Source of the DNA: Scybalenecus merdavium
GTDB taxonomy: Bacteria > Bacillota > Clostridia > Oscillospirales > Acutalibacteraceae
DNA: 20,357 nt
Direction: 5' to 3'
Assembly: GCA_018714405.1 (NCBI GenBank)
Contig: DVNM01000022.1
Coordinates: 1 to 20,357, forward strand
Numbering within the stretch: position 1 is the stretch's first letter; each line of letters begins with the position of its first letter. Of the stretch, positions 7,643 to 15,041 are shown piece by piece. Below the pieces are notes generated by a model that did no database searches, had not been told where the DNA came from, and saw only the letters and a program-made list of their open reading frames with translations. Position numbers and translations under genes: made by a program.

Positions 7643-8359
7643 ATGAAAAAAGTGCTTGTCGCTGAGGACGAAGAGGCGATCCGAGAATTTATCGTTATCA
7701 ATCTGCGCCGCAGCGGTTACGACGTGGTACAGGCTGACAACGGCCGTACAGCCCTGGAACTGTACGAGGCGTCGGGCGGCGACATTGACGTAGCGATTTT
7801 AGATATTATGATGCCTGAAATGGACGGCCTTACCCTTTGCAAGGAGCTGCGCAAGCGTTCGGCCGATTTCGGCATCATCATGCTCAGCGCCAAAACGCAG
7901 GAGATGGACAAGGTCACCGGGCTTTTGTTCGGCGCGGACGATTATGTCACGAAGCCGTTTTCGCCCAGTGAGCTGATGGCCAGGGTCGACGCCGTTTACA
8001 GGCGTGTAGAAATGACCAAGGGCTTTCGCCGCAGCGAGGCGCGCAACGACCTGATCCGGCTCGACGATTTTGAGCTGAACCTGCGCAACCGCACGCTCTC
8101 CAAGGGCGGCCGGCTGATCGAACTGACGCAGGTCGAGTTCCAGATCATCGAATACTTTTTCAAAAACCCGAACGCGGCGCTTTCGCGCAGCGATATTCTA
8201 AAAGAGGTCTGGGGCGCCAATTATTACGGCGATGAAAAGATCGTGGACGTCAACATCCGCCGGCTGCGTATGAAAGTGGAGGACAACCCTTCTAACCCGG
8301 CGCGCCTGGTTACGATCTGGGGCCTCGGCTACAAGTGGATCACCGAAAATCAGGCATAA
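7643..8359 (+). CDS. OmpR/PhoB-family response regulator
   Basis: A cytoplasmic transcription regulator of a two-component system, 238 residues. The receiver domain (about 1-118) has the acidic pocket AEDEE at 7-11, phospho-acceptor Asp54 in ILDIMMPEMDG, Ser82 in LSAK and Lys104 in TKPF. A linker leads to a C-terminal winged-helix DNA-binding domain (about 135-236) with the LTQVEFQIIEYF and VDVNIRRLRMKVE segments typical of OmpR/PhoB. The ATG at 7643 is chosen because AGGAGGGAG lies just upstream; a start further left would overlap the lipoprotein stop and lacks such a site. The cognate kinase gene follows after 25 bases. The target genes are unknown. PhoP/WalR-like naming would be a guess. 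Confidence 0.93.
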   Translation: MKKVLVAEDEEAIREFIVINLRRSGYDVVQADNGRTALELYEASGGDIDVAILDIMMPEMDGLTLCKELRKRSADFGIIMLSAKTQEMDKVTGLLFGADDYVTKPFSPSELMARVDAVYRRVEMTKGFRRSEARNDLIRLDDFELNLRNRTLSKGGRLIELTQVEFQIIEYFFKNPNAALSRSDILKEVWGANYYGDEKIVDVNIRRLRMKVEDNPSNPARLVTIWGLGYKWITENQA

Positions 8360-8384
8360 AAAATTGCGGAGTCAGTGAGAATTT

Positions 8385-9857
8385 ATGCAAAAGCTGCGTA
8401 TAAAACTGAAAACGGCGAAAATCGAGGGTATCACGCTCAAGTGGCTGTTCAACGTGCTTGGTGTGATCGCCCTGATTTTCATTGCCGTTTTTGTGGCTGC
8501 ATGTTTCTCGCTGAAGGCTTTTTATTACAGCTCGGTCGAAAATGTGATCAGCGCCGGCGTATCTACGGTGGCCAGCAACTATTTTTCGATCTATGAGGAT
8601 TCCGGTGCGGCGTTCGAGGCGACGGCGGCTAATTTTATGGAAGATTATCCGTATAAAGACCGCACGACCGTTTGGGTGATCGATTCGGACGGCAGCGTCA
8701 TCTCGTCCTCTTCCGGCTTTGTGATCAGCGACCAGGACATGCCGGATTACAGTGAAGCGATGAACGCCGAGGATTCCACCGCCGTGTGGACCGGGCGCCT
8801 GGAGTCCGGCGAAAAAGTCATGGCCACCACCCGCATCCTTTATGATGCGGATTCCAATCAGATCGGTGCTGTGCGCGTGCTGGCTTCACTCGAAAAAGTC
8901 GATACGCAGATCTCCACCATCTGCCTGATCCTGGGGCTGATTCTGATTGCGTTTTTCGGCCTGATCGTGTTTTCCAATCTGTATTTTATCCGCTCCATCA
9001 TTATCCCGGTGCAGCAGATCTCGGAAACCACAAAGCTGATCGCCAAGGGCAACCTCGGCGCGCGCATCGAGCATAAAAGCGACGACGAGATCGGTGAGCT
9101 GTGCAACAGCATCAACCGCATGGCGGAAGAGATCGCGGCCAGTGATAAAATGAAAAATGATTTTATTTCCACCATTTCCCACGAACTGCGCACGCCGCTG
9201 ACTTCCATCAAAGGTTGGGCTGAGACTTTGAAGTTTGATAATTCCAACACGCAGGACGAGCTGACCAAACGCGGCCTGCAGGTCATTGTCAGCGAAAGTG
9301 CCCGGCTGGAGGGCTTTGTAGAGGAACTGCTGGACTTCAGCCGCCTGCAAAGCGGGCGCATGAACCTGCGCCTGGAGCGGTGCGATATTATTGCTGAGCT
9401 GAACGAAACCATATTTACGTTCGTAGAGCGTGCCCACCGCGAGGGCATTGACGTGAAGTACAGCGTGCCCAGCGACTGTGCGCCGGCCAATGCGGACCCG
9501 AACCGGTTAAAGCAGGTCTTTATGAATATTCTCGATAACGCCCTGAAATATTCAAGGCCGGGCAGCCGCATTTTTGTGAAAGCCGTTTTTTCCGACCAGG
9601 ACACGGATGTGGCGCCGCGCTGCCTGAAAATCATGTTTGTGGACGAGGGCTGCGGCATCTCGGCTGAGGATCTGCCGCATGTCAAGGAAAAGTTTTATAA
9701 AGCGAATGTTTCGGTGCGCGGTTCCGGCATCGGCCTGGCGGTCACGAATGAGATCGTTACGCTGCACGGCGGCCGCCTGGACATCGACAGTGTGGAGGGC
9801 CGCGGCACGATGGTAACGGTCTATCTGCCGCTGGACAATTTTCCGCCGTCGTCCTGA
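8385..9857 (+). CDS. Membrane sensor histidine kinase (HAMP, HisKA, HATPase)
   Basis: The 490-residue kinase partners the preceding response regulator. A first membrane helix (about 19-45) is followed by an extracytoplasmic sensor of about 130 residues and a second helix (about 177-205). A HAMP linker (about 205-257) precedes the HisKA dimerisation domain with phospho-acceptor His266 in ISTISHELRTPLTSIKG. The ATPase domain has the N box NILDNALKYS, the G1 box VDEGCGIS, and GSGIGLAVTNEIVTLHGG. Overall it resembles PhoR/VicK-type kinases. The ligand is unknown; the outside domain could work with the lipoprotein encoded two genes upstream, which is inference. Only a weak ribosome binding site precedes the ATG (GGAG at 8368, GTGAG at 8375), but in-frame alternatives upstream run into a stop. 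No clear terminator follows. Confidence 0.93.
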   Translation: MQKLRIKLKTAKIEGITLKWLFNVLGVIALIFIAVFVAACFSLKAFYYSSVENVISAGVSTVASNYFSIYEDSGAAFEATAANFMEDYPYKDRTTVWVIDSDGSVISSSSGFVISDQDMPDYSEAMNAEDSTAVWTGRLESGEKVMATTRILYDADSNQIGAVRVLASLEKVDTQISTICLILGLILIAFFGLIVFSNLYFIRSIIIPVQQISETTKLIAKGNLGARIEHKSDDEIGELCNSINRMAEEIAASDKMKNDFISTISHELRTPLTSIKGWAETLKFDNSNTQDELTKRGLQVIVSESARLEGFVEELLDFSRLQSGRMNLRLERCDIIAELNETIFTFVERAHREGIDVKYSVPSDCAPANADPNRLKQVFMNILDNALKYSRPGSRIFVKAVFSDQDTDVAPRCLKIMFVDEGCGISAEDLPHVKEKFYKANVSVRGSGIGLAVTNEIVTLHGGRLDIDSVEGRGTMVTVYLPLDNFPPSS

Positions 9858-9871
9858 TGGCGGGGCGTATT

Positions 9872-9899
9872 TTGCAAACAAAATATACAAAGGTACGAT
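9872..9899 (+). promoter_or_regulatory. Weak candidate promoter before the DUF1385 gene
   Basis: TTGCAA (9872-9877), a 16-base spacer and TACGAT (9894-9899) lie 24 bases before the DUF1385 start. Both boxes match only four of six consensus bases. Read-through from the kinase gene is an alternative, since no terminator is seen in the 66-base gap. Confidence 0.25.
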
Positions 9900-9923
9900 T
9901 TTAAAATAGAATGGAGATCAGGA

Positions 9924-10889
9924 ATGGATAATAAGAAATTCCACAAAACCTCGGTCGGCGGTCAGGCGCTGATCGAGGGCATCATGATGCGCGGGCCAAA
10001 GGGCATTGCCACGGCTGTGCGCAACCCGAAGCAGGAGATCGTGGTGGATTATCACGATTTCGCAAAACCGCTTCCTAAAATCGCAAAAGTTCCGATCATT
10101 CGCGGCGTCGTCTCGTTCGTGCAGTCTATGATCATCGGCTACAAGTGCCTGATGCACAGCGCCGACGTGTCCGGCATGGACGATGTGGAGGAGGAAGAGC
10201 TTGGCAAATTCGACAAATGGCTGCTCGACAAATTCGGTGACAAGCTGATGAATTTTATCATGATCCTTGGCTCTGTGCTGGGCATCGCGCTGGCGTTTGT
10301 CATTTTCTTCTATCTGCCCGTGCTGGTGTTCAACCTGCTCAACAATGCAACGGACGGCGCTTTGACGGTATGGCAGGGTACGCTCGAAAGCGCCATGAAA
10401 ATCATTATTTTTGTGGCGTATATTGCCATCGTAGCCCGCATGAAGGACATTCGGCGCACATTCATGTATCACGGTGCAGAGCACAAAACGATCACCTGCT
10501 ACGAGCGCGGCGAGGAGCTCACGGTGGAAAATGTGCGCAGGCAGTGCCGTTTTCATCCAAGGTGCGGCACGTCGTTTATTTTTGTTATGCTGATCCTCAG
10601 CATCTTTATTTCCACGCCGCTTTCGCTGCTTTTGCCGCAGATCGCCGAAAACCGCATTTTGTGGATGATCGTAAAGCTTCTGATTTTGCCGCTCATCATG
10701 GGCATCGGCTATGAGTTCATCAAGTATGCCGGCCGGCACGACAATCTGTTTGTCAAAATCCTGTCGGCGCCGGGGCTTTGGATGCAGCGTCTGACGACCA
10801 AGGAGCCGGACGATTCCATGATCGAGGTCGGCATTGCGGCTTTTAAGGCTGTGATCACCGATAACCCGGAGGATGATGAGATCAAATGA
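9924..10889 (+). CDS. DUF1385 membrane protein (YqhQ-like)
   Basis: A 321-residue conserved membrane protein of unknown molecular function, similar in type to B. subtilis YqhQ. The N-terminal block has VGGQALIEGIMMRGPKGIATAVR at 11-33 and VPIIRGVVSF at 56-65. Hydrophobic helices lie at about 107-140, 157-173, 217-240 and 246-268. Between the second and third is the family hallmark YHGAEHKTITCYERGEELT (182-200) followed by CRFHPRCGTSF, rich in His and Cys and plausibly metal-binding. Its stop overlaps the prmC start by 4 bases (ATGA), so the two are translationally coupled. A DUF1385 gene next to prmC is a common arrangement in Clostridia, but the functional link is not established by this sequence. 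Confidence 0.9.
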   Translation: MDNKKFHKTSVGGQALIEGIMMRGPKGIATAVRNPKQEIVVDYHDFAKPLPKIAKVPIIRGVVSFVQSMIIGYKCLMHSADVSGMDDVEEEELGKFDKWLLDKFGDKLMNFIMILGSVLGIALAFVIFFYLPVLVFNLLNNATDGALTVWQGTLESAMKIIIFVAYIAIVARMKDIRRTFMYHGAEHKTITCYERGEELTVENVRRQCRFHPRCGTSFIFVMLILSIFISTPLSLLLPQIAENRILWMIVKLLILPLIMGIGYEFIKYAGRHDNLFVKILSAPGLWMQRLTTKEPDDSMIEVGIAAFKAVITDNPEDDEIK

Positions 10890-11716
10890 CCCTCCAAGAA
10901 GCTGTGGACTACGGCAGTACTTTTTTGTCGTACAACGGCGTCGATGAATACGATTTTAAAGCCCTCTGCCTGGCGTGCGCGGCCTGCGATATTCCAAACA
11001 GCGCGTACCGGCAGAACCGGGATAGGCCTATTTCCATGCGCCGTTTTGCCGATCTGCTCTGGCGTGTCAAGTCCGGCGAACCCCTGCAGTATGTGCTCGG
11101 CAGCTGGGACTTTTATAAATACACGTTTTCCGTCGGCGAAGGGGTGCTGATCCCGCGCCCGGAAACGGAAGAACTGGTGGAACACGTCTTGCAGCAGTTA
11201 AACGACATGCACGCTCCGGTCGTGTACGATCTGTGTGCCGGCAGCGGCTGTATCGGCCTGTCGGTTGCGCGCGAAAGGCCGGACGCATTTGTTTACGGCG
11301 TTGAAAAGTACGATGCCGCCATGCACTACCTTTTGAAAAATGCAAATGCAGATCCTAATTTCAAAGCGGTTCAGGGCGATGTTTTAAGCGATTCGTTTGA
11401 CACATTGCCGCCGGCGGACTGCATTGTGTCGAATCCGCCGTATATTGCGCACGCCAAGCTGCCTTCGCTGCAATCTGAAGTGCAGCGCGAACCGGCAACG
11501 GCGCTGGACGGCGGCACAGACGGCCTTGTTTTTTACCGTGCGATCGCCGAAAAGTGGCTGCCGCGCCTGAAAGCCGGCGGCATTTTGGCTGTGGAGATCG
11601 GTGAGGAGCAGGGAAGCGCCGTGCAGACCATTTTTGCACCATATGTCAAAGATATGTCTGTTTTAAAAGATTCGGCGCAAAATGACAGAATTGTAATTGC
11701 AAAAAAACTTGACTAA
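10886..11716 (+). CDS. prmC: Release factor glutamine methyltransferase
   Basis: This cytoplasmic SAM-dependent enzyme methylates the Gln of the GGQ motif in release factors RF1 and RF2 and so supports efficient translation termination. The 276-residue length is normal. The N-terminal domain ends in GEPLQYVLGSWDFY (64-77) and VLIPRPETEELVE (87-99), both diagnostic for PrmC. The SAM-binding loop is DLCAGSGCIGL at 115-125, and the catalytic NPPY is at 183-186 (SNPPYIAHAKL). The start overlaps the DUF1385 stop. The usual partner prfA (RF1) is not adjacent here. Confidence 0.95.
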   Translation: MTLQEAVDYGSTFLSYNGVDEYDFKALCLACAACDIPNSAYRQNRDRPISMRRFADLLWRVKSGEPLQYVLGSWDFYKYTFSVGEGVLIPRPETEELVEHVLQQLNDMHAPVVYDLCAGSGCIGLSVARERPDAFVYGVEKYDAAMHYLLKNANADPNFKAVQGDVLSDSFDTLPPADCIVSNPPYIAHAKLPSLQSEVQREPATALDGGTDGLVFYRAIAEKWLPRLKAGGILAVEIGEEQGSAVQTIFAPYVKDMSVLKDSAQNDRIVIAKKLD

Positions 11717-11737
11717 CTTTTCGTTTTCATGTAATCT
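11709..11737 (+). promoter_or_regulatory. Possible promoter before the M50 protease gene
   Basis: TTGACT (11709-11714, overlapping the prmC stop), a 17-base spacer and TAATCT (11732-11737) could form a promoter. A better-looking TATAAT at 11743-11748 has no -35 and would start transcription inside the ribosome binding site, so I favour the first pair weakly. Confidence 0.25.
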
Positions 11738-11766
11738 ATATATATAATTTTAAGGATGTGAACTTA

Positions 11767-12459
11767 TTGCACTCCATTATTTCTTATTTTATGTCGGGTG
11801 ACTACACAAGCGGCATTTTGTTTTTGCTCTCCAGCTTGTTTGTCATTTTGTGTTGTATGCCGGTGCATGAATATGCGCACGGCCTGGTCGCTTATAAACT
11901 GGGCGACGACACGGCTAAGCTGCAGGGCCGGCTTACGCTGAACCCGTTTGCGCATCTCAATCTGATCGGCAGCCTTATGATTTTGCTGTTCGGCATCGGC
12001 TATGCAAACCCCGTACCGATCAATCCGACCAAGTTCAGAAAAGTCAGCATGAAGACCGGCATGGCGCTTACGGCGCTTGCTGGCCCGGTCTCTAACCTTT
12101 TGATGTCGGCCATCAGCATCGTTTTGTCGTATGTGCTGATTTTTATTCAGTACAAAGCCGGCGCCACGGCGTTTCTGGAGGCGCTTATTACGTTCTTTTC
12201 GTATGCGGCCACGATCAATGTCACGCTTGCTGTTTTCAATTTGTTCCCGATCCCGCCGCTCGACGGCTCCAAGGTGCTCGGCATCCTTCTGCCGAAAAAG
12301 GCCTATTTCAACTATCTGCGCTATGAACGCTACATTATGATCGTGTTGCTGATCGTATTGTTTCTCGGCATTCTGGACACGCCGATCGCCTTTATCTCCA
12401 ACTGGCTTTTCCGGATCATGTGCTTTGTTCCGCAGCTGATCTTGGAGGCGCTGCTTTAA
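11767..12459 (+). CDS. Site-2-protease-like M50 family metalloprotease
   Basis: A membrane-embedded zinc protease of the M50 family with about 230 residues, the short YwhC/FtsH-free subfamily. The zinc motif HEYAH is at 34-38 (VHEYAHG) within or next to the first membrane helix. The second zinc-ligand motif is FNLFPIPPLDGSKVL with Asp166. Several further helices fill the protein. Start choice: TTG at 11767, which follows AAGGATGTGA, a 9-of-10 match to the anti-SD complement, at good spacing. A GTG at 11758 lies inside that site. It precedes scpA by 3 bases, as M50 genes often do in Bacillota. The substrate is unknown. Confidence 0.9.
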   Translation: MHSIISYFMSGDYTSGILFLLSSLFVILCCMPVHEYAHGLVAYKLGDDTAKLQGRLTLNPFAHLNLIGSLMILLFGIGYANPVPINPTKFRKVSMKTGMALTALAGPVSNLLMSAISIVLSYVLIFIQYKAGATAFLEALITFFSYAATINVTLAVFNLFPIPPLDGSKVLGILLPKKAYFNYLRYERYIMIVLLIVLFLGILDTPIAFISNWLFRIMCFVPQLILEALL

Positions 12460-12462
12460 GGC

Positions 12463-13188
12463 ATGGAACAGATCTCGTATAAAATCGAAGTGTTTGAAGG
12501 TCCCATGGACCTGCTGCTGCACCTGATCTCCAAGCACAAGCTCAACATCAACGACATACCGATCTTAACGCTGGTCGAGCAGTACTTGGACTATGTACGC
12601 ACGATGCAGGAGCAGAATTTTGACGTCGCCGGTGAATTTTTGGAGATGGCCGCGCGTCTTATCTACATAAAAACGGCGTCTCTTCTGCCGAAGCATGAAG
12701 AGGCAGAGACTCTGAAAAAAGAACTGGTCGGCGAGCTGATCGAATACCGCGACGCAAAGTATGTGGCCAAGCAGCTCTCTGAACATACCGACGGGTTCGG
12801 CCGCTACACGCGTTTGCCGCAGGCCGGTCACGTCAATTACGATTACGAGCGCTTTCATGAGCCGGACGAGCTCCTGGAAGCGTATGTCAGCGCCGCCGGT
12901 CGGGCGCAGCGCAAGCTGCCGCCGCCGATCGACAGTTTCCGGGCGATCGTGCAGCGCACGTTTGTCAATGTGCAAACGAAAGTCACGACCGTTTTGCGCA
13001 AACTGAAGCGGGGGCGCAAAGTGCCGTTTTTGTCTTTGTTTCAGGACGCTGTTTCCCGTTCCGATATGGTGGCAACGTTTCTGGCTGTTCTGGAACTGGT
13101 GAAGGACAAAAATGTCCGACTTGACGGAGAGATGCACAATCCCTCTGTAATTTTGATGCATGAGGGGGAAGCACCTGTTGACGAGTGA
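12463..13188 (+). CDS. scpA: Segregation and condensation protein A (kleisin)
   Basis: ScpA is the kleisin subunit that bridges SMC heads in the bacterial condensin complex and helps compact and separate chromosomes. The 241-residue product has the family opening YKIEVFEGPMDLLLHLISKHKLNINDIPI and the following TLVEQYLDYV. The downstream helical block AGEFLEMAARLIYIKTASLLP is the SMC-neck-binding region. The C-terminal winged-helix region (SLFQDAVSRSDMVATFLAVLELVKDK) is complete. GGAGG is 14 bases upstream, inside the protease gene, and the 3-base gap suggests coupled translation. It overlaps the start of scpB. Confidence 0.96.
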   Translation: MEQISYKIEVFEGPMDLLLHLISKHKLNINDIPILTLVEQYLDYVRTMQEQNFDVAGEFLEMAARLIYIKTASLLPKHEEAETLKKELVGELIEYRDAKYVAKQLSEHTDGFGRYTRLPQAGHVNYDYERFHEPDELLEAYVSAAGRAQRKLPPPIDSFRAIVQRTFVNVQTKVTTVLRKLKRGRKVPFLSLFQDAVSRSDMVATFLAVLELVKDKNVRLDGEMHNPSVILMHEGEAPVDE

Positions 13189-13801
13189 TAACAGCAACAT
13201 CCTTGCAATGGTCGAGGCCATGCTCTTTGCTGCCGGCGAACCGGTCGAAGCGGCCAAGCTTGCCGAGATCGCGGACGTCGATCTGGAGACGATGACCAAA
13301 GTGCTCGACCATTACGGTGCCATGCTGGATGAAAACGGGCGCGGCATCTGCCTTGTGCGCATGAACGGCAAGTACCAGCTGTGTACGCGCGAACTGTACC
13401 AGGACGAGGTGCGCCGCTTGCTGGAAGTGCGTAAAAACACGCCGCTTTCCCAGGCCGCGTTCGAGGTGCTGGCCATTGTGGCCTACAATCAGCCGGTCAC
13501 CAAAGCCTTTGTGGAACAGGTGCGTGGGGTAGACTGCTCGGGCTCTGTCTCCGGCCTGGTGCAAAAAGGCCTGATCGAGGAAAAGGGCAGGCTGGATCTG
13601 CCCGGCAGGCCGCTTGTTTACGGCACGACAGACCGCTTTTTGCGCTGCTTCTCGCTGCAGTCGCTCGACGATCTGCCGCCGTTGCCGAACGAAACGGATG
13701 AATCCGGCCAGACTACATTTTTTGAACAGACTCAAAACGCGCCGGATGACGGCGCTTCAGATACCGCCCCTGCAGCAGATGCAGCCGGCGAAGAGGATTA
13801 A
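13178..13801 (+). CDS. scpB: Segregation and condensation protein B
   Basis: ScpB binds ScpA and completes the Smc-ScpAB complex. The 207-residue protein has two winged-helix domains. Typical sequence includes MVEAMLFAAGEPV near the N terminus, LSQAAFEVLAIVAYNQPVTKAFVEQVRGVDCSGSVSGLVQKGLIEEKGR in the second domain, and PLVYGTTDRFLRCF. An acidic, Ala-rich tail follows. I place the start at TTG 13178 because GAGGGGG lies 9 bases upstream; an in-frame ATG at 13160 has no ribosome binding site and would add six residues. The start lies inside the end of scpA, giving an 11-base overlap and likely coupling. Confidence 0.95.
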   Translation: MTSDNSNILAMVEAMLFAAGEPVEAAKLAEIADVDLETMTKVLDHYGAMLDENGRGICLVRMNGKYQLCTRELYQDEVRRLLEVRKNTPLSQAAFEVLAIVAYNQPVTKAFVEQVRGVDCSGSVSGLVQKGLIEEKGRLDLPGRPLVYGTTDRFLRCFSLQSLDDLPPLPNETDESGQTTFFEQTQNAPDDGASDTAPAADAAGEED

Positions 13802-13812
13802 GGAGATCCGAA

Positions 13813-14553
13813 ATGCAGACATTTTTAATTGTGCTTGCCGTGCTGGTCGTCGTGCTTGCGCTCGTGTTGTCTGTTCGCGCAACGTTTTACGTCTCTTACC
13901 ACGGCGTGTGGAGAACGCGCGTGCGCATCCTCTTTTTTGAAAAAGAAATCAGTCTTTCGCAGTTGCTGCAGCTGGTTCTGTTCCCAAAACAGTCCGGCGA
14001 AGCGGCGGCAAAGGCTGTAAAAGAAAAAAAGAGTGCCAAAAAAGAGCAGACCGCTGCACCGCAGCCCGCGCCAACGGACGGTGCGCCGGCAAAAAGCGAG
14101 CCGCCTGCAGAAAGCGCGGCGCCGTCGGCCGGCGACACACCTGCAAAACCAAAAAAACAAAATTTCTTGCAGTCCATCTATGCTGAGGACGGCATCTGCG
14201 GTATACTGGATCTTGTGTCCACGCTTTTGTCTACCGCCGGTGCGGCTGTCGGCCGGCTGTTTAAAGATTTTTATATTTCTGATCTTTATGTCAAAATCAT
14301 CACCGGCGGCACAGATGCGGCGCAGATCGCGCAAAACCACGGCCGTACCTGCGCGCTTTATTACCCCTTGATCGGTGTTGTGCGAAACGGCATGAAGGTC
14401 GCCAATTATCAGGAAATCATTTTTGCCGATTATCTTGCCCAGCAGACCGAAACGGAAATGAGTCTGGTCATCAGTCTCAGTGTGAAAAATCTGTTTGGCA
14501 TCCTGTTTTCTGCCGGAAAAACGTTTCTTGTAAACTTTATCAAAAATAAATAA
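13813..14553 (+). CDS. DUF2953 protein (YtfI-like), membrane-anchored
   Basis: A 246-residue protein with one N-terminal membrane helix (about 1-23). A Lys/Ala/Pro-rich low-complexity linker (about 65-118) follows, then a C-terminal region (about 160-246) with FYISDLYVKIITGGTDAAQIAQNHG, which resembles DUF2953. In B. subtilis the equivalent ytfI lies directly before ytfJ, and here too the next gene is ytfJ. Its role is not known; proximity suggests a sporulation-linked or envelope role, which is inference. AAGGAG precedes the ATG by 7 bases. Confidence 0.8.
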   Translation: MQTFLIVLAVLVVVLALVLSVRATFYVSYHGVWRTRVRILFFEKEISLSQLLQLVLFPKQSGEAAAKAVKEKKSAKKEQTAAPQPAPTDGAPAKSEPPAESAAPSAGDTPAKPKKQNFLQSIYAEDGICGILDLVSTLLSTAGAAVGRLFKDFYISDLYVKIITGGTDAAQIAQNHGRTCALYYPLIGVVRNGMKVANYQEIIFADYLAQQTETEMSLVISLSVKNLFGILFSAGKTFLVNFIKNK

Positions 14554-14577
14554 TTCATTCAGTAAGGAGAGATTCTG

Positions 14578-14994
14578 ATGAAAGAGACGCCCGTAAACAA
14601 AATTATGGAAAATACGCTTGAAAAAATGCGCCAGATGGTAGATGTCAGCACGATCATCGGGGAGCCGATGGTGACCGGCGACGTAACGCTGATCCCGGTC
14701 TCGAAAGTGACGTACGGCTTTACCTCCGGCGGTACCGACCTGCCCTCCAAGCAGAACGCCGAACTGTTCGGCGGCGGTGGCGGCGGCGGCATCACGATTT
14801 CGCCGGTCGCTTTTATCGTCATCCAGGACGGCCGCGTGCGCATGATGCAGATCAACAACTACACCAGCTCTGCAGACCGCGCCGTGTCGATGATCCCCGA
14901 GCTGATCGACAAGCTGTCTGATCTGCTTTCTTCCGGCAAAGAGGAAAAGGCGACTGCCGATGCGCAGGACGCGCCGGCTGACGCTGAAAAATAA
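14578..14994 (+). CDS. ytfJ: GerW family sporulation protein YtfJ
   Basis: A 138-residue protein of the GerW/YtfJ family, known in Bacillus as a forespore-expressed protein needed for proper spore germination. Family marks are the N-terminal TLEKMRQMVDVSTIIGEP, the segment VSKVTYGFTSGGTDLP, and the glycine run FGGGGGGGITISPVAFIVIQDG (about 63-84). The C terminus is charged and variable. AAGGAG is 7 bases before the ATG. It is followed at once by an intrinsic terminator. Its presence suggests a spore-forming lineage, although such genes persist in some clostridia that have never been seen to sporulate. Confidence 0.93.
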   Translation: MKETPVNKIMENTLEKMRQMVDVSTIIGEPMVTGDVTLIPVSKVTYGFTSGGTDLPSKQNAELFGGGGGGGITISPVAFIVIQDGRVRMMQINNYTSSADRAVSMIPELIDKLSDLLSSGKEEKATADAQDAPADAEK

Positions 14995-15002
14995 GGATAA
15001 CT

Positions 15003-15041
15003 AAAATCACCCGCACATATGTATATGTGGGTGATTTTTTT
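15003..15041 (+). terminator. Intrinsic terminator overlapping the start of the carboxypeptidase gene
   Basis: AAAATCACCC (15003-15012) pairs with GGGTGATTTT (15029-15038), with an inner ACATA/TATGT stem and a GC bulge, followed by three further Ts (seven in all, 15035-15041). The hairpin starts 8 bases after the ytfJ stop. Its 3' arm and T run coincide with the likely Shine-Dalgarno and TTG start of the next gene, so it could act as an attenuator. Confidence 0.75.

Noticed and set aside
14753..14791. GGC/GGT repeat run resembling a microsatellite
   Set aside because: It encodes the conserved glycine run of YtfJ/GerW, a normal feature of the family.
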